From Allomyces macrogynus ATCC 38327 (taxonomy: Eukaryota > Blastocladiomycota > Blastocladiomycetes > Blastocladiales > Blastocladiaceae), in contig GG745328.1 in the NCBI GenBank assembly GCA_000151295.1, forward strand, positions 736,503 to 800,502: a DNA stretch of 64,000 bases, in the 5' to 3' direction. A program made the position numbers and the translations under genes. The notes beneath the pieces are model-generated. The model made no database searches. It saw nothing but the letters and a program-made list of their open reading frames with translations, and was not told where the DNA came from. This document shows positions 27,957-38,737 of the stretch, in pieces; positions within the stretch are counted from its first letter, which is position 1, and every line of letters starts with the position of its first letter.

Positions 27957-28495
27957 TGGAGGAAGGAGGGAAGTTGGGCGCAGGGGAGGGTGGGAGGGTC
28001 CGAGCAGGTGACGTTGAGGTATTGACAAATTGATAGAATTTCCACTTGTCATTTCTGCGTTCGTGGGAGCCGGTCAATCATGATGATGATGCGCAAATGT
28101 CACATCTGGCGAACGAACGAGCACAGGCATTGTGACAGGTTGTGTCTTCTCACAGAAGCGACGTGAGCGACGCGCAACAGTGTCCGTCACCCACATCGCT
28201 GGACAGTGGCACCCGCAGCCGTCATGTCTCGCGAGGCCTTACGCCGCGCTGACCAGGGTATTGCTGGGCATCGCCTGCCGGTCGCGCTGCCAGGCCACTT
28301 CTTCGGCCACTGACAGACTCTGGCAGTGCGCTGCTTGGGTATATATATGCAGCGCCGCACCCAACGCCATCCCTCCTTCGTCACTTTATGATCCAGTCGT
28401 GTAGCGAGCCCCATCCCCGATCTCATGTTTGGATCAACACGTCTTCTGCGATCACGAATCCCTAGGGACTCTTCCTCGGCCCACCATCAGCGACC
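27957..28495. other. Intergenic before the cysteine-rich cluster
   Basis: It holds the HMG-CoA reductase 3' flank and the TATA element at 28340 for the next gene. Nothing else is recognised. Confidence 0.5.
28340..28348 (+). promoter_or_regulatory. TATA box of the first cysteine-rich gene
   Basis: TATATATAT lies 156 bp upstream of the ATG at 28496. Other members of the family have a TATA element 141-157 bp before their ATG. Confidence 0.6.
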
Positions 28496-28897
28496 ATGGG
28501 ACGCTTCAAAACCCTGCTTCTCGCGCGCCTCGCCGTGATCGCCGAGCTTGCCGTTCTCGCAAGCGTTGCTCGTCGTGCACTCGCATCACCGGTTCCGCAC
28601 GGCCGAAGTACTGCCGATACGCACCGCAGCGATGGCGATGGTTTGCTCGGCAGCGACGTTGGGCCACGCGACTGTTGATACGGCTCGTCCGTCGTTTTGT
28701 TTTGAGACATGTGCAGAAGATGAGCGCCGGTCGTGCGAAAACACTGACCAGAGCAATTGTGTTTCTTCATCAGGTACTCAAGTAAAGAGAAGCGATACTG
28801 CGCGAAATGCTGCACCGAGCTGAGCGGGCGGGCATGGTGCTGGATCGGTGGCTGCGCGAAAAAGGGACCAAACGCCAAGCTGTGCTGCGCCGAGTGA
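28496..28897 (+). pseudogene. Secreted cysteine-rich protein, copy 1, with a mutated splice donor
   Basis: Exon 1 (28496-28677) encodes a signal peptide ending RRALASPVP and a short spacer ending DC. Exon 2 (28774-28897) reads YSSKEKRYCAKCCTELSG, then AWCWIGGC and CCAE, with the family cysteine pattern. Joined in phase 2 it would make 101 residues with Cys-Trp-Tyr-Ser at the junction. The donor here is ATACGG instead of GTACGG, so normal splicing should fail. Unspliced translation ends at TGA 28676-28678 after 60 residues. It is either a recently disabled copy or a secreted peptide without the cysteine module. The acceptor (TTCATCAG) is intact. Confidence 0.7.
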
Positions 28898-29413
28898 CCC
28901 TATGGCCAGCTGCGGGATAGCTTCGGGTGGCGGTCAACGTTCCGCGCGGCGCGCATTGTGTGCTGCGCGCTGTTGTTGGCCGTTAAGTGTGGATGTTTGT
29001 GAGATCCGGTGCAATCTATCTCAATTTGATCGAGTGTCTCATCACATCTCCGCACAAATGCTCCCAAATTCAATGAGTGTCACAATCAAGAACCATCCCG
29101 GTAACGTCTCGTCTCGAGTGCCTCGGGATGCTTGGATCCACAGCACAACACGCACGTCAAGTCCAAGGATCGGGTCAATACGCATGTGGGGCTGTCACAT
29201 TCTGTTGGCGCCCTCATGCTCCTGTCATTTGTCCAAACATTCCACCTGCAAACCCATTAACAAGGCTCCATCAATTCAGGTCACCTCCTCACGCCGACTC
29301 TTTCTCCCCAGGAAATAATTCGTCCTCTCGCGCCACCGGTCCTTATCGACACACACGCTCACCCTCCCGAATACCTGTCCCTGCAGCAGTATCGTCTCAT
29401 TTCTGCACCGACT
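28898..29413. other. Intergenic between cysteine-rich copies 1 and 2
   Basis: No gene is recognised. The last 150 bp before 29414 contain pyrimidine-rich promoter-like sequence without a clear TATA box. Confidence 0.45.
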
Positions 29414-29824
29414 ATGCCACAAATCATCCTCTTCGGGCTCGTTGCTGCGCTCGCCGTCCTCGCGGCCCTCGCTGTACGCGCGTCGCCCGTCCCCACCAAC
29501 CACGACCTTGCAGCCAGCCGCACCAACGGCGGCAGCGACGTGAGCGCCCGCCCTGACTCTGACTGCTGGTCCGTTCTCTCCGTCTTTTTCGCGTCTTGAT
29601 ACGGCAGGCGACGACGACCAGTTCGATGATGCTGACCAGAGAGACCCATGTTGTCCAGGTTCTCGCAAGACGGGAAACGTCACTGCGGCCGGTGCTACTG
29701 CAAGGAATCCCGCAAGGAAAGGCCGATGTGGTGGTGTCGTGGCGCCTGCTGGAAGGAACTCGCCGGGACATTCTGCTTGGAGTGGTCACATGGCGATCCG
29801 GTCAACAGCAGGCGCTGCCACTAG
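29414..29824 (+). CDS. Secreted cysteine-rich protein, copy 2
   Basis: Exons 29414-29568 and 29659-29824 (90-bp intron, donor GTCCGT, acceptor CCAG) give 106 residues. The signal peptide MPQIILFGLVAALAVLAALA is followed by RASPVP and a short spacer ending SDCW, with the Trp codon split by the intron. Exon 2 reads FSQDGKRHCGRCYCKE, then MWWCRGACW, FCLEW and a final RRCH. It holds seven cysteines plus the one before the junction. It is a member of the local family in which exon 1 gives secretion and exon 2 the cysteine framework. Function is unknown; a secreted, disulphide-rich peptide is inferred. Confidence 0.8.
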
Positions 29825-30253
29825 ACATTGATTTGCGATTGCGCGCGCGCAGTGGAGTGCTTGGCCGGTGTTTCGCGGCACGCGTCGGTTTGTGTTCGGT
29901 TTATCGCTCGTGGCTCTTCACTTCTGTTTGTGCCACGAAGAGGATTCGGCGTTGGCTATTTTCTGGCCGCCAGTGAGGACACTGGAATAGGTTTTGATTT
30001 GGCTTTTGACCGTTTGCAAATCATTCAAAGTTTTCAGTTGTCTGACCGTTTTGAGTGTCCTATCCATCCCAGCACATGTGCATTACCGTCGTTGGGTACT
30101 CAAGCGAACGTCGTCAGGGTCGCAACATGTCCACCACAGCGCCAAATTCAAGGAAACAAGGAAACGGTTATCATTCCACATTTTGCCCGCGCAAAACACG
30201 CCGACATTCCGGGTATCCATCCACTCCAATCTCACTGCGCACCCTCATTTCAC
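29825..30253. other. Intergenic, lower GC
   Basis: Separates copy 2 (+) from the permease (-), tail to tail. No gene or repeat is recognised. Confidence 0.5.
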
Positions 30254-32034
30254 TCACTGCGTGCCGGTCTCACCACGTGCCGCTCCTGCCGTCGCCTCGG
30301 CCGCCTTCGCGCGGCGACTGGGCAAGTAGACGAGGACAAACCACGGCATGACCCCCGTAGTCATGACGGCCCAGCCGAGGGCCGACGTGAGGACAGACCC
30401 TTCTTGGAAGAACGGGAAGATCATGAGGAACGTCGACACAGCAACGACAGCCATGGGTCCAATCGCGTGCACTTGAACGCCCTGCATGGTCGGGTCGCGG
30501 TGGAAAATCCCGCCAGAGCGCGCCTTGACGACGAGCAGGCCGAGCGACGAGAGGCCATAGAAGAACCTGTGGGCGGCGAGGGTGGACGTGGTGAGTGACA
30601 ATGGACTCTCAGAGACTGGTGGAGGTGGGAAACCAAAAAAGTACCAGAGCGGGTACGAAACCATGTCAATGATTCGCCAAAACGTTTCTCCTTGAAATGC
30701 GAACATCAAGACGATCGTCACGACAAAGTTGAAGAGCACGGCGTGGTCGGGCGTGCCGACGCGGCTGTTCAGGTGCTTGAAAAACTTGGGGAACAGCATC
30801 AACCCGGCCTCGCCCGTCGCGTGCGCGATCCGCGACGATGAGAACATGGTGATGAGCGAGCACGACAGCACGCAGCAGAAGATCAGGAGCGACACGATGA
30901 CGCGGCCGGGAGCGCCAAACATGTGCTCGCCCCAGACGGCGGCGAGCGCGTCGCCCGCCGTGATGATCGTATCAAACGGCAGCGACACGAGGTAGGTAAA
31001 GTTGGCAAACAGGTACAGGACGGCGACGACGGAGATGCCGAGAATCGAAGCCCGGCCAACGTTCTTCTTGGGGTCCTTGAGCTCGCCGAGCGACGAGGCC
31101 AAGTTCGCGAAACCATCCTGCGCCCACATGACCTATCAGTAGGGAAATCAAGCAAGGCGAGTAAGAAACGGAACGCAGCCGCGTAAAAAAGGCGGGTGGA
31201 GAGGCGAGAGCGTACCTTGAACATGGCTGCGGCAAACGCGCCCGGGTTGGACGTGGTTCCAGCAAACAAGTGCTCACTCGACAAACTCTCGAGGTTGCGC
31301 TTTCCCGGCAGCACGCCAAAAAGCGTGATCAAACCCGTCCCGCAAAACAGCACGAGGCACGTCACGGACAAGGCCGTGGAAATGGACAGGAACCGGCCGG
31401 CGATATTGTTCGACAGCAAAATCACGAGCGTCTGTAGGACCATGAGCACGACAGCAATGCGCTTGGCGTAGAACTCGCCGTACTCGACGTTCGGGTCCGA
31501 CGGGAACGTTTCCGGGAACGCGGCGGCAAAGTACTGGCCGGCAATCAGCGACAAACTTGCATTGTAGCCCGGGTTGATCAGCGCCACGCGCGTCCACGAG
31601 AAAATGACGGCAAAGAATCGCGGCGGGCGGCGAAACGCGTGGTCGAAAAACGGCGCGTCGCCACCGCTCTGCGTGATGCGCGAACCCCACTCGGCGTAGC
31701 ACATGGCTGCCGTGAACGCGAGCACGGAGCCGATGATCCAGAGGATGAGGGCCGGGCCGGTTGCGCCGACGAGGGCAATGATTGCGCCGGGGTTGGTGAA
31801 AATGCCGCTGCCAATCATGCCACTATACAAGAAATGGACGCGTCAGTTTCGGGATTGGGGCGTCCCAGGGCAAGGAGCGGACTGCGCGTACCCTGCGATG
31901 AGCGCGGCACCCTGGACAACATTGAGACGCGGGGCGAGACCGGAACCGCTGGTCTCGGCGGAGAGCATGGCGACATCGCCGTCGCCCTTGCCCACGCCTT
32001 TTTCGGCACTGTCCATGGTCGAGGTGGTGGCCAT
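30254..32034 (-). CDS. Amino-acid permease of the LAT/APC superfamily
   Basis: Four exons (32034-31892, 31822-31216, 31132-30645, 30566-30254) give 516 residues with consistent phases. The first junction restores the TM1 motif AALIAGGMIGSGIFTNPG, whose GSGIF is the substrate-binding break of APC transporters. The last junction gives MVSYPLWFFYGLSSLGLLVV. About twelve hydrophobic segments are present, together with YAEWGSRITQSGGDAPFF (the TM3 region of L-type carriers) and MWAQDGFANLASSLGELKDP. It is closest to fungal MUP1/MUP3-like and animal SLC7 L-type transporters, so import of neutral amino acids (possibly methionine) at the plasma membrane is likely. The N-terminus is cytosolic, acidic and Lys-containing. 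It lies inside the accessory cluster but is a normal housekeeping-type gene. Confidence 0.93.
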
Positions 32035-33530
32035 TGTCGAGATATCGGGTCGGGTCGCTGCTGCGCACGAGGAAGACGGCTGTCGAACGAACAAGGAATC
32101 GAGGCTAGGAACAGCGGGGCCTCGCCGGATTTATTGTGCACAACATCCCAGCGCACTTTGGGTCGACGACGTTGACCAGCAGGACCAAAGCAAATAGCGC
32201 GGCTGCGCGCGGACACTCCCAATGCTCTTGAAGATGGATCTGTCGGCCTGATGATCTTCGAGCGCCACGCCTCCGAGTCAACGACCAAAAAGCAGAGGAA
32301 AATGGAGGAGGAACAGGTCGAGGTGCCGGTTCAAGTCGACCACGAGCCACTGCCAAATTGGCTGTCGGCACGGCTTGACTGTTCCTGGCCAGGGTTCTCT
32401 TCAACGGCCTAGAAGTATGGTCGAGCCAGATATAGGCTACCGAGGCTTGCCGATGCGACAACAGAGACCCATGATCAAATCAACCAATGCAAAAGCCTGG
32501 CGTAGCAGGAAAGGAGGCCCTCCCGAATCATTTCGCTTCGGCTCACTCGAGGAACAGGGGTTGCGAATCAAGTTCCTGATCAAAGTGGTGGAGAAAGAAC
32601 GAGAGCGCGCGGCCTGTCACGAGGATGCAGCTGCTCGCGACCACCATTCCCTTGCACACGCCCCTACGGGCGGAGCGGGCGGCGAGATGTGCGCGAAAAT
32701 GGTGCCGGTTCCGAGCGACAGCTTGATGCAGCAGCCTGAAATGGATCTTTTGCAGCAAGTCTCGCGGCGGTCGGGCCGCCGAATCGTCGTGGGCGGAAAT
32801 GCCGGCGCCGACGGTGACGGTCGCAGCAACGTGCCGTGTCGGTGCCGCGCCTCGTTGGCGATGCTAGCCAGCCCTCGACCAACGCCAGCAACGATGAAAT
32901 CGACTTGCAGGTCGAAAAGCCACGCCTGGTATTAGTTGCTCGGTCGGCATTTGGCTTACGCTCGCGGCCAAAAGAGCCAAAACCGCGAAGTCGACCAAGT
33001 TCGTGGCCCTTGTGCTCGTTGTATCAGGGCCAGCTCGAGCCCTTGTTGCGTCGCGTCGCGATCGACCGACGTTTCTTCGCCGCAGACGTGCTTTGGCGCG
33101 CGCTGGACGGACGGGCGCTGCCCATGTTTCAGCGTGCGGCCCCGTCACGGCGCGCGTGAGAGCTCCATCTCGACGCAGGCGCCGTCCGCGCGCGCCCGCG
33201 CCGCGCGTCGCCATGCCCTGCCGCTGGCGTGCTGGCCCTCATCTGACACCGCCATCGCTGTCGTCGCGAACCACGACCACCATCGTCGAGCGCCGCGCCA
33301 TACAGACCAGAGCGACGCGCCGCGTCGTGCGCGCCCTCGACGTCCATAACCGGCGGGACTCGCACGACCGCATACAACGCGCGTCGTGGCGGTCGGCGCT
33401 GCCCTCTCTCTCATGCGCTCCCAACCCAACGTCGGTCCATCCCCACGCGCGCGCGCGCTCTCCACCCTGCCCGCACGCCCGCACGCACCTCGCGCCGACG
33501 ACGACGACCCCGCTCCGCACCTTCTCCACC
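32035..33530. other. Long intergenic stretch, 1.5 kb
   Basis: Several overlapping open frames exist, the longest being 32375-32935 (+), but none shows a family motif, signal peptide or consistent composition. It contains the promoters of the divergent permease and KGDY-repeat genes. I see no mobile element. Confidence 0.45.
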
Positions 33531-34357
33531 ATGACGCGCGTCCTGATCCTACATCTCGCGCTCGCCGCGACGACGCCGGCCGCGCGCGGTGCGGCGTTTG
33601 TCGCGCCCGACGCTGACGCGGTCGACCTCACCAAGCGCGGCGGCAAGTGGGACTACGGCGGCGGCAAGGGCGACTATGGCAATAACAAGTACAAGGGTGA
33701 CCACGGCAAGGGGAAATACGGCGGCGATTACGGCAAGGGCAAGTACAAGGGCGACTACAGCAAGAACGACGTCGCCGAGGGTGAGGCGCACGTGGACCGC
33801 GTCGCGCGAGCCGTTCCCGGCGGCGAGATTACTAGCAGTGGTGTCACGGTGGGACTACAGCAAAGGCAAGAGCGGCAAGAAGGACGAGCGGGACTACAGC
33901 AAGAAGGACCTGGCTGAGGGCGAGACGCACGTCGAACGCGACCGGCGCGACATGGCCGGTGATGCGACTGCCGACAGCGGCGAGATTGCCGACAGCGACG
34001 AGATTGCTGACGGCGGCGAGATTGACGACGCGAGCAAGCGCAAGCACAAGGGCGGCAAGGGTCGCAAGCTCAAGGGCAAAAGCCGCAAGAGCCGAAAGCA
34101 CAAGGGGGGGAAAGCGCAAGGGCGAGGGCAAGGGGAAGACCTACCCGTACCCCGAACCCTGCCCCGACAAGGGCAGCGCCTACCCGGGCAAGGGCAAGTA
34201 CGGCGTCAAGCCGCAGCCATCGCCGCAGCCGTCGCCCGAGCCTGCTCCTTCGCCGGAGCCTGCGCCCTCGCCTGAGCCCTCGCCGGGGCCCGACGGCGGC
34301 AATGGCAACAACGGCACCGGTGGAAACGGCAGAAACGGGCCGGCGGGCCGCGTCTAG
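33531..34357 (+). CDS. Secreted Lys/Gly/Asp/Tyr-repeat protein with Kex2-like site (frame broken twice)
   Basis: From ATG 33531 a signal peptide (MTRVLILHLALAATTPAARG) is followed by a short propeptide ending DLTKR, a dibasic Kex2-type cleavage site. After it come repeats of the type KGDYG, GKGKYGGDYG and KGDYSK. The frame then shifts near 33840 into WDYSKGKSGKKDERDYSK, with a second copy of the AEGEAHVDR/AEGETHVER unit, followed by EIADSDEIADGGEID. It shifts again at a G7 run near 34107 into TYPYPEPCPDKG and a PSPEPAPSPEP tail ending at 34357. Removing one G at 34107 restores the frame; the first shift could be an intron (GTGAGG...CTAGCAG) or an indel. It is likely a cell-wall or adhesive protein. 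The family is not recognised. Confidence 0.6.
34214..34290 (+). repeat. Pro-Ser-Pro-Glu repeat in the KGDY-protein tail
   Basis: Short tandem units of about 18 bp encode SPEPAP and PSPEPS repeats near the C-terminus of the secreted protein. Confidence 0.75.
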
Positions 34358-35188
34358 GCCGGCGAGTCGGTTCGCGCGCTGCGTAACACGGATTCTTGGT
34401 CGCGCTCGCGGATGGTGGTGCTTTTTGATTCGTGTTTGTGATTTTCGGCGTGCCCTATCTGTCCTTTGGCGCGCCTGACGCCGCGCGCACGAGTCTGGCC
34501 AAGCGTTCTTCTTGGCATCTTGGGCCAAGTGTTTGATACAACTGAAATGTGTGTTCCAATTGTGATCTGTTGTCGCCGGGATTGGCGCTTTCGGCGGTGC
34601 AACCCAGCCCAACTCAGGGTTGTTGGAGGGACGCACAGTGCGGTTGCAACGTTGAGTTGAGCCCTGCAAACCATCACAGCTGGAAGCGCCGTCATCGCTC
34701 TGTTTCAAGGTGCAACAACAGAGCACAACTATACGTCGTCGCTCCCTCCGATTGTCATTTATGAGCCCTGATGCCCTGTTGTCCTGCTGCAGGCGGTGTG
34801 GCATACGGCCGACCATGAGCGCGCGTCGGAGCGTTTGGTAAATAATACTCTGGAGTTGTCGTGCTAATGAATACGGGCAATTTCTTTCGCACCGCGTTCG
34901 TCAATGCCGTTGACCAAGACGACGCGCTGCCTACCTGCAGCGCGACTTGAGGCGCGGAATTACGTGAACGGCGGCGCATCTCTCCAACACAAACCAATAC
35001 GAACAACGCAGGTTCATTTGACCAGGACAATACGAAACTCTTTGGCCGTTCAACGGCCAACACAACCATCAACCACCAACCCACAATATTCATGGCGGCG
35101 CATCCCTCCGCCACCGGCCACCCAACGCCGCCGCCACGGATCGCCATCACTACGCCAAACAGAGGCACGCGTCCGTATGCGCGAGCGG
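34358..35188. other. Intergenic, lower GC in part
   Basis: No gene is supported. The minus-strand open frame that crosses it is the shadow of the broken cysteine-rich copy at 35.2 kb. Confidence 0.45.
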
Positions 35189-35189
35189 C

Positions 35190-35425
35190 ATTTACCGGCA
35201 GTGGCTGCGGCCCCAGGCGTCGGTCCAGCACGTCTCGCAGTACTGTTTCCAACCGCGGTTCCAGCACCGGCCGTTCCTTGAAGTAGCACATCCGCCCGTT
35301 GCAGTGACGGCGGTGGTCGTGGCGGTGTCCGCGAGCCGACCGTTCGTGCATTGTGATCTCTGAGCTGGTGACAACGCAGATCCAGCGGCAGGCGCACACG
35401 CATCGTGCGCGCTCATCTCGCTTCA
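35190..35425 (-). pseudogene. Broken relative of the cysteine-rich gene at 42 kb
   Basis: On the minus strand the end of a family exon 2 is clear: NGRCWNRGWKQYCETCWTD, then GRSHCR and stop at 35192-35190. Just upstream, in another frame, is CNGRMCYFKE, matching CRGELCYYKD of the intact gene at 42.35 kb. A deletion between the two explains the frame change. Before that, promoter-like sequence (GTGAAGCGAGATGAGCGCGCACGATG, GAGATCACAATGCACGAAC) matches the promoter of the 42-kb gene directly, so exon 1 and the intron are missing. In one frame the whole block stays open, so a chimeric short protein cannot be ruled out. Confidence 0.6.
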
Positions 35426-35809
35426 CCTCACCCTGCCCGCGGAATTCGGTGCCAACGACACGGCATTTCATGTCGCAGACAGTGGCTGTTGCAAGTGTCG
35501 ATTTTTGACGGAGACAAGCTGGAGCAAAGCAGCCAAGCGGAAAGGCAGAGATCAGCAAGAAACCGAGCAGAACAGATAATAACGCGTGTTCAAAAGACTC
35601 GGCCGTCACAAATGGACAAAAAAATGAGCTTCGTGGCCAACGCCGCCACCAGCACCAACGAACCAACCCAACCTGCAGAACCGAGTCGAGAAAAATCAAA
35701 CGAATCTAGCGACCGCTCGCCAAACATGAACAAAACGACCTCGGCGGGCGCGGCCCGCGACGACTTGCAGCGACGACAACTCAACAGCCCCCTCCTTGGC
35801 GCCGCGCGC

Positions 35810-36418
35810 CTACGTCGACTTGAAAGCCGTGGACCCCTCGGACCCCTTGGAGCCCTTCGACCCCTTCGACCCATAGTTGCACGACTCGCCGCTCGACGGG
35901 TCTTGCGGGCACTCCGGGCAGTAGTAGTAGCCGCCCTCGTAGTAGCACTCGGACGATTTCTTGCACCAATAATCGCCGTCGGGCTTCTTGTAGCAGTTGC
36001 CGCAGTGCTTCTGCCCGTCGGGCGAGTACCTACACAGTTGGTTGGTCGATCGGGAGCGGGGCGGAGCGGGAAGGGGCGGAGCGGCGCAGCGCAGCATGGT
36101 CAGCATCTCGAAGTGCGAAAAGAGAGTAGCGCGCAGCCGCGGTCTCAAATCGTGAAAGTCGACGTACCAGCACTTCGGCGTCTTACCGCCTTTACCGCCC
36201 TTACCGCCCTTGCCCCCCTTGCCCCCCTTGCCACCGCCCTTGCCGCCGCCGCCTTTGCCCTTCTTGGCGGATTCGCGCAGACTGTTCTCGCTGCCGGGGT
36301 CGTCATTGTCGTCGGTGACGTGCAGTGAGCCGATGTCGCGCACGGGCGACGCCGTCGAGGCCGCGAGCACGGCAAGCACGGCGAGGAGCGCGAGGAGGAG
36401 GGTCGTGGCGCGCGTCAT
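35810..36418 (-). CDS. Secreted cysteine-rich protein, copy 3
   Basis: Exons 36418-36168 and 36029-35810 (138-bp intron, donor GTACGT) give 156 residues. The signal peptide MTRATTLLLALLAVLAVLAA is followed by STASPVRDIG, an acidic spacer, then an uninterrupted Gly-Gly-Lys repeat tract ending TPKCW. Exon 2 reads YSPDGQKHCGNCYKKPDG, WCKKSSECYY, YYYCPECPQ and CNYGSKGSKG, with seven cysteines. Together with the cysteine before the junction this gives an even eight, consistent with four disulphides. The C-terminus is a Gly/Ser/Lys repeat. It is a mirror-image duplicate of the gene at 40738, including promoter sequence. Confidence 0.85.
   Translation of the reverse strand: MTRATTLLLALLAVLAVLAASTASPVRDIGSLHVTDDNDDPGSENSLRESAKKGKGGGGKGGGKGGKGGKGGKGGKGGKTPKCWYVDFHDLRPRLRATLFSHFEMLTMLRCAAPPLPAPPRSRSTNQLCRYSPDGQKHCGNCYKKPDGDYWCKKSSECYYEGGYYYCPECPQDPSSGESCNYGSKGSKGSKGSEGSTAFKST
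36188..36262. repeat. Gly-Gly-Lys coding repeat
   Basis: Tandem 9-bp units (GGCAAGGGC type on the minus strand) encode the GGK tract in exon 1 of copy 3. The paralogue at 40.7 kb has a shorter and less regular version. Confidence 0.85.
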
Positions 36419-38241
36419 GGTGAAGGTGGTGGTGGAGAGATGGGTACGGGTCGCGGCGGGTTCGTGCAGTTGGGTCGCGGATCGGGCTCAGTCGAGAGAG
36501 CGGTAGACCGGCTTGAGATGCAGCTCAAGGAGAGGAGCACGGCGCGCGGCCGCACCGCGACTTTATACCGAAGCGTGCGCCGCGGGGGCCGGTGCGACGA
36601 CGGCGCGACGACGACGGCCTCGCGGGCAGGCGTCGACGGCGCACCCGCGCGCGCGGGCGTACGGCGGCGGCGGCGGCGGTGTGAGGTCGATGCGGGGGCG
36701 GGGACCCGCCTGTGGCCGTGGCCGTGGCAGCGGCAGCGGCAGATGCGGCGCAGCCTAGATCCACTTGCGAGTTGACGCGACGGTTTGGCGCGCCGTGCAC
36801 GCTGGTTCCAAGCACTGAGACCGCGCAAGACATGGATCAGTCACGGCGAGTCGCTGGCCCCAGATCCCCGACGCGGTGCGCACGATCTGGGGGCGGTAGC
36901 GCACGCGTGGGCGGGCGCGCCCGCCTGGATCGGACTGGGACATGAACGGCGGCGGCCCGTGTGACGGTCCTCGGCCTGCTCGTGCTGCCGCTGTACTCAC
37001 GGCCGACTCGTGCGCAGCGACGCCGACCACCACCGTTGATGCCTGCTCTTCCCACAGCTCGAGCAGCCGCACGCCGCCAATGAGGTCAACTCCACCATGA
37101 CGACGAGGCACCAAATTCGCTCATTTGCGCACACGCTCGTAAGCGCTGCAACTCCAAACCGCAGCTCGCCGCGCAAGCAGCACGAGTCGTCATTTTTCGA
37201 CGGGGATCTGTGCGGCCCGAGCGTCGGCATCATCTCGTCTTCGCGCCCGCGTCGATAGTTTGGCGGCAGCCTCGCGACGGCGTCGCAGCGCGGTGCGCTG
37301 CCGGTCGCGGGAGTCCGGCAGTACGGGCTTCGGCGGTGCGTGTGCGGTTGTGATTGAGCGCCTGCGGGCGGCTCCCGGGTAGGTTGTCATCCACCCGTCC
37401 GCGACGGAGACCGTGGCCGTGCTGTTCCCGTCGTGCCTGCGCGCTCAACGCTCGTCATCTACCGTGGTGCGTGCCCCAGGTCATGGTACAAAGCTGGCAC
37501 TGTGGTCGAGGTCCTGCAGCCAGCAACATACCGCATCACGGCCGACACAATTCGAGGGAGTTTGTCGAAGACTGAGAGGGGCTCGCCGCCGCTGGACCGT
37601 GATTCGCGTGGTGGGACGGCGATTGATGTCGCACGCTTTGGCAGAAGAGACGCAATAAACGGGTTCGGTCTGATGCTCCACCGCGTTCGGGCATGCAAAA
37701 GGGCAGCGATTCATAGTCAGGGCTTTCCATGGACGATCAGGTCGACAGCGCGCGCTGTAGTTGCAGTTGCAGTTGCATCTTGAGGGCCAGAGCGACGACA
37801 GAGCGAGGGAAAAGAGCAGAGCGAACGCCCATTGCAGGAGATGTTGGTGGCTGTCATGGACAAACCACAGTCCGCCACACCACACCGCGACGCGAGTTCT
37901 GTGATGATCCCTGCACAAGGCAAAGTCCATTGGCAAACAGGAAAAGTCCCTCTTTTCATTCAGATTCATTCAGATTCACGCCAGCTGGCCTGCACAGCAA
38001 AATTGAGGTCTGCCAGCCAGCAAAACCTGCGTAAGCTATAACATCAGCGTGCTGCCCAGTGTCACTCTGTCCTCCCCGAGCTGTCGCCAAAGCCTGCCGG
38101 CCCGTCGCGAGCGGCTTCTCCCGAAACGTGCACAACCCCACGTTTGGGCAAGCACAGTCGCATGCAACGAATCCAGTGTTGACCCCAATCGTCTCCACCC
38201 ATCTCCTCCATTTCTTCCGTGTTCACATCTCCGCGGCGACT
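36419..38241. other. Promoter block and intergenic sequence
   Basis: 36419-36890 is the promoter of copy 3, conserved with 40222-40737. The rest has only doubtful frames, e.g. a 66-residue Arg-rich minus-strand frame at 37390-37190. Confidence 0.5.
36562..36567 (-). promoter_or_regulatory. TATA box of cysteine-rich copy 3
   Basis: TATAAA on the minus strand, about 145 bp upstream of the ATG at 36418, at the same distance as in the sibling genes. Confidence 0.6.
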
Positions 38242-38737
38242 ATGCGTCGCTTCAAGGCCCCCCTGTTCCACGCGCTCGTCACCATGCTCGTCACCATGGT
38301 CATCATGCTCGTTGGTTTCGCAATCATTTCGCACCAAGCCATCGCATCGCCGGTGCCGGATGGCCAGGACGAGGTCAATGTTCGTCTCAAAAGCAGCGGC
38401 AGCTCGAGACAAGCCGGTGTCACCAAGGGTGATTTGCTCGATCCGAGCACTTTTCCGAGCAACTTCTGCTGGCACGTCTCCCCATTCGATTCTTGCAGCG
38501 CGTCCGACAGTCGCGTGCCGATCAACTCTCAAAGTTTTGCGGTCAAAGTTGTGAACTAAGAACCTGCTTCCATCCAGGTATTCGCGGGACAAGCAGCGGC
38601 ACTGCACCGTTTGCTATGTCAAGGCCAGCAACGGGCCGTGGTGCCGGACAAATCGCTGCAGGCCACCGCGCGGCGGCAAAACTTTTTGTGAAGAGTGCCC
38701 AAAGGGCAAGCCGCTCTCCCGGTGCATCAAGGTCTAG
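38242..38737 (+). CDS. Secreted cysteine-rich protein, copy 4, GC-AG intron
   Basis: Exons 38242-38471 and 38578-38737 give 129 residues if the 106-bp intron is spliced with a GC donor (GCACGT) and CCAG acceptor; phase 2 is kept. Exon 1 has a signal peptide with a long hydrophobic core (VTMLVTMVIMLVGFAIISH), then QAIASPVPDG and a spacer ending NFCW. Exon 2 reads YSRDKQRHCTVCYVKASNG, WCRTNRC, FCEECPKG and a last Cys near the end, for eight cysteines including the junction one. If splicing fails, translation stops at 38557-38559 after 105 residues without the module. GC donors occur naturally at low frequency, so this copy may still work. Confidence 0.7.

Larger units (their letters stand above)
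35810..36890 (-). repeat. Left arm of an inverted duplication
   Basis: This gene-plus-promoter unit reads on the minus strand much like 40222-41348 on the plus strand. Shared landmarks are CCCAGATCGTGCGCAC, GGCGCGCCAA, GTCGCGTCAACTCG and the complete two-exon gene. Confidence 0.7.

Noticed and set aside
32375..32935. 186-residue plus-strand open frame
   Set aside because: Not ATG-initiated in a convincing context, mixed composition, no motif; long chance frames are common at this GC content.
37190..37390. 66-residue Arg-rich minus-strand frame with an ATG
   Set aside because: Has plausible codons, but nothing supports it beyond openness in GC-rich DNA; no signal peptide, motif or partner exon.
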